Shown piece after piece: positions 37,375-41,984 of a stretch of 41,984 nucleotides of DNA. The notes beneath the pieces were generated by a model that saw only the letters and a list, made by a program, of their open reading frames with translations, was not told where the DNA came from and ran no database searches. The stretch lies in assembly GCA_902603905.1 (NCBI GenBank), contig CACKWM010000007.1:1-41984 (forward strand), in the 5' to 3' direction. The position numbers and the translations under genes are program-made. This DNA is from an uncultured Pelagibacteraceae bacterium. GTDB taxonomy: Bacteria > Pseudomonadota > Alphaproteobacteria > Pelagibacterales > Pelagibacteraceae. Position 1 is the first letter of the stretch, and each line of letters opens with the position of its first letter.

Positions 37375-37725
37375 ATGAATCTTCTTGAGAAAACAGACCA
37401 AGAGATAATCGATATAGCCAATCCTATTTGGGAAAATTTAGTTAAATCTTCTAATATTAAAGACTATGGTGGATTTACAAAAGATTTTTCATCACAAATG
37501 TTATTTGGTGCAAATGAAGTTGAGTTAGGTAAGCAATGGGCCAATAATAAATTATTAACTAGTTTGTCTGAGAAAAGAGAAGCATTTGGTTGTTTAAGAA
37601 GAGATAATTATGTTACGGTTCTTTATAAACAGACTAGCAATACAGTTGCTGGAGAATTTTTAGGTCGTTTAGTGCTTGGTGTTGAAGATGATGAAGTTAA
37701 AGTTTTTGGTGCAACAATTTATTAA
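37375..37725 (+). CDS. Small conserved-type unknown protein in the apr operon
   Basis: A 116-aa soluble protein I cannot name. It starts with a helical segment (NLLEKTDQEIIDIANPIWENL), followed by YGGFTKDFSSQML and a strand-rich end (NYVTVLYKQ, LGRLVLGVEDDEVKVF). The layout of helices then strands would fit an NTF2/SnoaL-like fold, which is inference only. It lies 13 nt after aprA and 7 nt before the cytochrome gene, so it is most likely co-transcribed with aprMBA. Confidence 0.75.
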   Translation: MNLLEKTDQEIIDIANPIWENLVKSSNIKDYGGFTKDFSSQMLFGANEVELGKQWANNKLLTSLSEKREAFGCLRRDNYVTVLYKQTSNTVAGEFLGRLVLGVEDDEVKVFGATIY

Positions 37726-37732
37726 TAATTTG

Positions 37733-38053
37733 ATGAAAAAAAATAATTATTTTTATTTTTTAATTTTTTTATTTTTAAACTTGTTTTTTTTACCTGTAAA
37801 ATCAGATCCAATTTTGGAACTAGGCAAAATTGTTTTTTTAGAACAGGGTAATTGTGCAACTTGTCACACGCTAGCTGATGCAAAATCAAATGGTAATATT
37901 GGCCCCAATTTAAATCAAATTAGGCCTGACATTGCGAGAGTTATTGACACTGTAACGAATGGTATTGGTGTCATGCCACCCTATAAAGATTTGTTGTCGA
38001 CACAAGAAATTGAAGCAGTTGCACATTATGTCTCTATAACTGCTGCTGAATAA
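37733..38053 (+). CDS. Periplasmic monohaem cytochrome c
   Basis: A 106-aa class I cytochrome c. A signal peptide (about residues 1-24, ending LPVKS) precedes a single haem site CATCH (C41, C44, H45), and M81 in GIGVMPPY is the probable second ligand. I chose the ATG at 37733 because the signal peptide starts there; the longer open frame begins inside the upstream gene. It resembles SorB-like electron acceptors of sulfite dehydrogenases, but no SorA is present, so its donor may be AprM or another enzyme. Confidence 0.88.
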   Translation: MKKNNYFYFLIFLFLNLFFLPVKSDPILELGKIVFLEQGNCATCHTLADAKSNGNIGPNLNQIRPDIARVIDTVTNGIGVMPPYKDLLSTQEIEAVAHYVSITAAE

Positions 38054-38069
38054 GATATATATTTAAATA

Positions 38070-38438
38070 ATGAAAAGAATATTTATTTTAATTTTTACTT
38101 TAATTTCATTTAACTGTTTTGCTGTAGAAAAAAGTACAACATTTACTAAAGAAATTTTTAATAAAGCTCAATCAGAGGGCAAAATTGTGGTGGTAAGTTC
38201 TTGGACTAAATATTGTTCATCTTGTGCAAGTCAAATGAAAGTTTTAGATAAAGCTAAAAATGAATTTGATAATATTGAGTTTTTAACATTTAACATAAAA
38301 AATAAAGAAATTGCTAACTTGCTAAATGTACAATATCAAACAACACTTTTGATTTTTAAAGACAATAAAGAAGTTTACAGAAGTATTGGTGAAACAACTA
38401 AAAATTTAATTTACGCAGCTATAAAATCTTCAATTTAG
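38070..38438 (+). CDS. Exported thioredoxin-like protein lacking the cis-proline
   Basis: A 122-aa protein with a signal peptide (residues 1-18, FNCFA) and a thioredoxin fold. The active site is SWTKYCSSC with C49 and C52. At the place of the nearly invariant cis-proline (IPTLL in thioredoxin) the sequence reads QTTLL, so T91 replaces it. That proline shapes the active site and discourages metal or Fe-S binding. Last gene of the apr run; it ends 2 nt from the stop of the convergent suyB. Possible role in cytochrome maturation or sulfur chemistry in the periplasm. Confidence 0.82.
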   Translation: MKRIFILIFTLISFNCFAVEKSTTFTKEIFNKAQSEGKIVVVSSWTKYCSSCASQMKVLDKAKNEFDNIEFLTFNIKNKEIANLLNVQYQTTLLIFKDNKEVYRSIGETTKNLIYAAIKSSI

Positions 38439-38440
38439 AT

Positions 38441-39607
38441 TTAAGCACTTCTAAAAAGTTTAGTCATAATAAATTCTTTATGACCTAGGACTTCTGCACA
38501 AGTTAGACGTCCACTTGCCGCTCGTATAGTAGTTTTTATTAATTCATCTCCAGCTTGATCCATATTCATTTCTCTTTTTAAAATTTTTGAAACATCTAGA
38601 TCAATATGTTCTTTCATATTTATAGCTGTACTTGGATTACCTGTTAATTTAACTACGGGTTCAATTGCATTACCAATAATATTTCCTTGGCCTGTTGGAA
38701 ATAAATGAATGTTAAATCCAGCAGCAGCTTGTAAAGTTAAACATTCTCCTGCAGCAGAGGATGTGTCCATAAAATATAAGCCAGGACCTTTTTTTGGTTC
38801 TTCAGCTGGAGTTAATACGTCAATAAATTTTCTTGATCCAATTTTTTGAAAATTACCAAAAGCTTTTTCTTCAATTGTTGTAAGTCCACCTGCAATATTA
38901 CCTGCTGTAGGTTGACTTTCTGAAAGATCGTTAGTTGCTTCTTTCAGAATGAAATCATTGTAATCACTCCATGTTTTCATAAATTTTTTAGACACTTCAG
39001 GAGTCTTTCCTCTTGTAGCGCAAACTTTTTCAGCTCCTGTAAGTTCTGATGTTTCACCAAAGCAAAGATGAACCCCTAAAGGTTCTAATTTGTCCATTAA
39101 ATTTCCAACAGCTGGATTAGCAGCCATACCAGACGTAGTGTCTGACTCTCCACATTTCACAGAGATCCATAAATCACTTAAAGGACATTCTTCTCTTTGT
39201 TTTTCAGACGCCCACTGGGAAAATTCTTGTGCCTTTTGAGATGCTTTCATTATAGTTTTAATATCACCAGCTCCTTCGATACTAAAACCTTCTACAGGCT
39301 TTTTTGTAGTTGCTATTGCATCAACAATTCTTTTAGTCCATTTTGGTTCTATCCCAATAACGATTACTGCAGCTACATTTGGATTTTTTCCTGTTCCAAT
39401 CATAGTGTCAAAAAATAATTCTAAATCTGCACCAAACTGAAGTCTTCCATATGCATGTGGTATTGCAAAAGTACCTTTGATATTATTTGCAACAGCTTCA
39501 GCGCATGCATTTGAAATATCGTCAACAGGAAGAATTATTACATGGTTTCTAGTTCCAACTCTTCCATTTTCTCTTTTATAACCTAAAAAACTTTTTGGAA
39601 TTTTCAT
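38441..39607 (-). CDS. suyB: (2R)-sulfolactate sulfo-lyase large subunit (UxaA family)
   Basis: A 388-aa UxaA/altronate-dehydratase-type protein. The motif [20 protein letters not shown] is the family start, with [33 protein letters not shown] and [22 protein letters not shown] further on. In this size class, paired with a SAF-domain small subunit and next to xsc, it is best read as SuyB, which splits 3-sulfolactate to pyruvate and sulfite. Altronate or other sugar-acid dehydratases are the alternative; the sulfur context decides. It begins 3 nt after suyA. Confidence 0.82.
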   Translation of the reverse strand: MKIPKSFLGYKRENGRVGTRNHVIILPVDDISNACAEAVANNIKGTFAIPHAYGRLQFGADLELFFDTMIGTGKNPNVAAVIVIGIEPKWTKRIVDAIATTKKPVEGFSIEGAGDIKTIMKASQKAQEFSQWASEKQREECPLSDLWISVKCGESDTTSGMAANPAVGNLMDKLEPLGVHLCFGETSELTGAEKVCATRGKTPEVSKKFMKTWSDYNDFILKEATNDLSESQPTAGNIAGGLTTIEEKAFGNFQKIGSRKFIDVLTPAEEPKKGPGLYFMDTSSAAGECLTLQAAAGFNIHLFPTGQGNIIGNAIEPVVKLTGNPSTAINMKEHIDLDVSKILKREMNMDQAGDELIKTTIRAASGRLTCAEVLGHKEFIMTKLFRSA

Positions 39608-39610
39608 ATA

Positions 39611-39898
39611 TTACCACTTTTTAGTTTTAACATTATGAACATGCACATGTTCACCTTTCTTTATTGGTTTAACTACTTTACCAATGTCATGACCATATTT
39701 TAAAATTGTGTCACCTTCATTAAGATTAACCATAGCAATTTTGTGACCTAGAGCTATTTCGTTTAAAGCCTGTATATTTACTGTTTTGTCATTCTCCATA
39801 ATCCAGCATAAACAATCTTGTTTTGGAGTGATTTTTTCAATAACTACAACGCCAACGTTATCTTTTTCATCGTGAATTATGATATCTGTTTTTGCCAT
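39611..39898 (-). CDS. suyA: (2R)-sulfolactate sulfo-lyase small subunit (SAF domain)
   Basis: A 95-aa SAF-domain protein, the small partner of UxaA-type lyases. It contains DNVGVVVIEKITPKQDCLCW, the ALNEIALGHKIAMVNLNEGD segment with HKIA, DTILKYGHDIGKVVKPI and a terminal HVHVHNVKTKKW. The GHKIA and YGHDIG parts are the classical SAF signature. It precedes suyB by 3 nt on the minus strand, and a 100-nt divergent region separates it from xsc. Confidence 0.82.
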   Translation of the reverse strand: MAKTDIIIHDEKDNVGVVVIEKITPKQDCLCWIMENDKTVNIQALNEIALGHKIAMVNLNEGDTILKYGHDIGKVVKPIKKGEHVHVHNVKTKKW

Positions 39899-39949
39899 TA
39901 TGACGATTTCTTGGTAGAAAATTTCACTAAATTTATATATTAATCACGA

Positions 39950-39959
39950 GTTTGCAAAC
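39950..39959. promoter_or_regulatory. Palindrome between suyA and xsc
   Basis: The 10-nt perfect palindrome GTTTGCAAAC lies about midway in the 100-nt gap between the divergent suyA and xsc starts, a good location for a shared operator. No regulator is encoded nearby, and a short palindrome in AT-rich DNA can occur by chance. Confidence 0.3.
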
Positions 39960-39998
39960 AAAAACTTATAAAATTATTTAGAAAGGTAATAAATTGCC

Positions 39999-41780
39999 AT
40001 GACAAAAATGACAACCGAAGAAGCTTTTATAAAAGTTCTTCAAATGCACGGAATAGAACATGCTTTTGGTATTATTGGTTCAGCATTTATGCCTATTTCA
40101 GATTTATTTCCTAAAGCAGGAATTACATTTTGGGATGTTGCTCACGAAACAAATGGTGGGTTAATTGCTGACGGATATACAAGAGCAACAGGAAAAATGT
40201 CAATGGTTATTGCTCAAAATGGTCCAGGTATAACTGGATTGGTTACACCAATTAAAACAGCTTATTGGAATCACACGCCACTTTTACTAGTTACTCCTCA
40301 AGCTGCGAACAAAACGATGGGACAAGGTGGTTTCCAAGAAGTTGAACAAATGAATTTATTTCAAGATATGGTTTGTTATCAAGAAGAAGTAAGAGATCCA
40401 TCAAGAATGGCAGAAGTTTTAAATAGAGTAATAGAAAAAGCAATAAGAGGATCTGCACCAGCACAAATTAATGTTCCAAGAGATTATTGGACTCAAGCAA
40501 TTGATATTGAGCTACCGCCAATAGTAAGGCTAGAAAGACAAGCGGGTGGTGTTGATGCTGTTAATAAAGCAGCGAAATTATTATCTGATGCAAAGTTCCC
40601 AGTGATTTTATCTGGAGCAGGTGTAGTAATTGGTAACGCGATTGAAGATTGTAAAAAATTAGCAGAAAAACTAGATGCTCCAGTTTGTTCTGGATATCAA
40701 CACAACGATAGTTTTCCTGGAAGTCATCCACTAGCAGCTGGACCATTAGGTTACAACGGTTCTAAAGCTGGAATGGAATTAATTTCAAAAGCAGATGTTG
40801 TTTTGGCACTTGGAACTAGACTAAATCCTTTTTCAACATTACCAGGATATGGAATGGATTATTGGCCAAAGAAGGCAAGCATTATTCAAGTTGACATGAA
40901 TTCTGACAGAATTGGCCTAACTAAAAAAGTTACAGTTGGAATATGTGGTGATGCAAAATTAGTTGCGCAACAAATTTTAAAAAAACTTTCTTCAAATGCA
41001 GGTGATAAAGATAGACAAAAAAGAAAAGATATAATTCATCAAACTAAATCTGCTTGGTTACAAAAACTATCAAGTTTAGATCATGAGGAAGACGATAAAG
41101 GAACAGTTTGGAATAAAGAAGCAAGAGAAAGAGATAAAGATAGAATGTCACCAAGACAAGTTTGGAGAGCTATTCAAGCAGGAATGCCTGATGATGTTAT
41201 TATCTCAAGCGATATTGGAAATAACTGTGCAATAGGAAATGCATACCCAACCTTTGAAAAAGGAAGAAAGTATTTAGCGCCAGGACTATTTGGACCTTGC
41301 GGATATGGATTTCCATCAATATTAGGAGCAAAAATTGGCTGTCCTAATACACCAGTGATAGGATTTGCAGGTGATGGTGCATTTGGAATAAGCATGAATG
41401 AAATGAGTTCTTGCGCTAGAAAAGAATGGCCAGCAATTACAATGGTTATTTTTAGAAATTATCAATGGGGTGCAGAAAAAAGAAACTCTATTCTTTGGTT
41501 TGATGATAATTTTGTTGGTACAGAACTTGATCCAGAATTGAGTTATGCAAAAGTAGCTGCTGCTTGTGGTTTAAAAGGGGTTGCTGTTAAAACAATGGAA
41601 GAAACAACAAACGCAATTAAAAAATCATGTGAAGATCAAAAAAAAGGAATTACTACTTTTATTGAAGTAATACTTAATCAAGAATTAGGAGAACCTTTCA
41701 GAAGAGACGCTATGAAAAAACCAGTCAAAGTTGCAGGTATCAATAAAAATGATATGAAACCTCAAAAATCTTTGAATTAG
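39999..41780 (+). CDS. xsc: Sulfoacetaldehyde acetyltransferase
   Basis: A 593-aa thiamine-diphosphate enzyme cleaving sulfoacetaldehyde with phosphate to acetyl phosphate and sulfite. The N-terminal VAHETNGGLIADGYTRATGK has the conserved TPP glutamate; GDGAFGISMNEMSSCARKEWPAITMVIFRN is the Mg/TPP site; RNYQWGAEKRNS and the HEEDDKGTVWNKEARERDKD segment are Xsc-like. It processes the taurine-derived C2 sulfonate, with sulfite then available to AprMBA. An ATG three codons later is an alternative start. It also depends on TPP, whose precursor uptake gene lies at 17789. Confidence 0.93.
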   Translation: MTKMTTEEAFIKVLQMHGIEHAFGIIGSAFMPISDLFPKAGITFWDVAHETNGGLIADGYTRATGKMSMVIAQNGPGITGLVTPIKTAYWNHTPLLLVTPQAANKTMGQGGFQEVEQMNLFQDMVCYQEEVRDPSRMAEVLNRVIEKAIRGSAPAQINVPRDYWTQAIDIELPPIVRLERQAGGVDAVNKAAKLLSDAKFPVILSGAGVVIGNAIEDCKKLAEKLDAPVCSGYQHNDSFPGSHPLAAGPLGYNGSKAGMELISKADVVLALGTRLNPFSTLPGYGMDYWPKKASIIQVDMNSDRIGLTKKVTVGICGDAKLVAQQILKKLSSNAGDKDRQKRKDIIHQTKSAWLQKLSSLDHEEDDKGTVWNKEARERDKDRMSPRQVWRAIQAGMPDDVIISSDIGNNCAIGNAYPTFEKGRKYLAPGLFGPCGYGFPSILGAKIGCPNTPVIGFAGDGAFGISMNEMSSCARKEWPAITMVIFRNYQWGAEKRNSILWFDDNFVGTELDPELSYAKVAAACGLKGVAVKTMEETTNAIKKSCEDQKKGITTFIEVILNQELGEPFRRDAMKKPVKVAGINKNDMKPQKSLN

Positions 41781-41785
41781 TTTTT

Positions 41786-41984
41786 TTAATTTATAAAATC
41801 ATTTAAGTAAGCAAAATTTTCAAAAAATTTACCGTTTGAAGCTGTTGTTGCTCTATTTATTCGACCGTCATCTTTATTTAGCAAGCTAGGTAAAACTTCT
41901 GATATGATACTACTTCCAAATTCTACACTAGCATCCTTTGGTAGTTCTGAAGGCAAATTATCAACAGCCATAACAGCGATGCCT
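41786..41984 (-). CDS. C-terminus of a lysine-2-oxoglutarate reductase/saccharopine dehydrogenase-like protein (partial)
   Basis: The frame is open to the window edge, giving 65 C-terminal residues. The opening GIAVMAVDNLPSELPKDAS matches the conserved end of the LOR/saccharopine-dehydrogenase group related to alanine dehydrogenase (AVDNLPxELPxDAS), followed by FGSSIISEVLPSLLN and a tail with RINRATTASNGKF. It lies 5 nt downstream of the xsc stop in convergent orientation. The N-terminal part with the NAD site is outside the window, so the exact activity is undecided. Confidence 0.65.
   Translation of the reverse strand, partial: GIAVMAVDNLPSELPKDASVEFGSSIISEVLPSLLNKDDGRINRATTASNGKFFENFAYLNDFIN

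Noticed and set aside
38441..39898. Altronate dehydratase UxaA split in two genes
   Set aside because: Possible by family, but no sugar-acid genes are nearby, whereas xsc and apr genes flank it, and the sizes fit SuyA and SuyB.
41174..41395. Minus-strand proline/glycine-rich frame inside xsc
   Set aside because: Mirror of a conserved TPP-enzyme region; codon pattern shadow only.

Overview
The window looks like a piece of a SAR11-clade (Pelagibacterales, Alphaproteobacteria) genome. The evidence is a very AT-rich sequence (roughly 30% G+C by eye), AGA-dominated arginine codons, extreme compaction (largest intergenic gap about 160 bp, many 1-20 nt overlaps) and a characteristic gene set: dimethylglycine dehydrogenase with ETF, an AprMBA sulfite-oxidation locus, Xsc and SuyAB sulfonate enzymes, an acrylyl-CoA-reductase-type MDR protein and a TPP-riboswitch-controlled ThiV transporter. 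This assignment is inference; no rRNA or marker tree is available. There is no stretch over 300 bases without a gene, and I see no tRNA, rRNA, IS element, phage gene or CRISPR array.

Layout. (1) 33-3783: PhyH-type dioxygenase, ECHDC3-like crotonase, CoA-binding protein, flavodoxin-fold oxidoreductase, an exported AlgH-like protein and a DUF4864-like protein, all in one direction. (2) 3833-10163: dimethylglycine-dehydrogenase-like flavoprotein coupled to etfB, etfA and ETF-ubiquinone oxidoreductase, a route from methylated amines to ubiquinone, followed by a secreted unknown. (3) 10155-13589: DUF2237 and hisI on the minus strand, divergent from folE, acuI-like and a LysR regulator. (4) 13615-17698: an iron(III) ABC transporter operon with tandem Fur-like boxes, a 58-aa Cys-containing small protein and a predicted pseudoknot that would mask the permease ribosome-binding site. 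(5) 17722-20867: TPP riboswitch and thiV, rseP, and an HU gene with a strong bidirectional terminator.

(6) 20868-25000: glycosyltransferase-like protein, ABA4-like membrane protein, recX, a small 48-aa membrane protein, cysQ-like phosphatase and mnmA. (7) 25005-29204: minus-strand serine-synthesis group (DUF1015, serC, serA) preceded by a six-helix membrane protein and a 27-residue very basic peptide. (8) 29285-34159: metC-like, an MFS transporter, then overlapping pabB, pabA and pabC for p-aminobenzoate. (9) 34210-41780: a sulfur block. Xsc (sulfoacetaldehyde) and SuyAB (sulfolactate) release sulfite; AprMBA, with a small unknown, a monohaem cytochrome c and a cis-Pro-less thioredoxin-like protein, can oxidise it. 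(10) The window ends inside the C-terminus of a lysine-oxoglutarate-reductase/saccharopine-dehydrogenase-like gene.

The most novel-looking element is the possible pseudoknot leader inside the iron operon (14948-15018), combined with the small CxxCxxxC protein directly before it. Other items worth a second look are the exported AlgH, the ECHDC3-like crotonase without both catalytic glutamates, the codon-usage contrast of aprBA, and two short genes (48 and 27 aa) that gene finders may miss.
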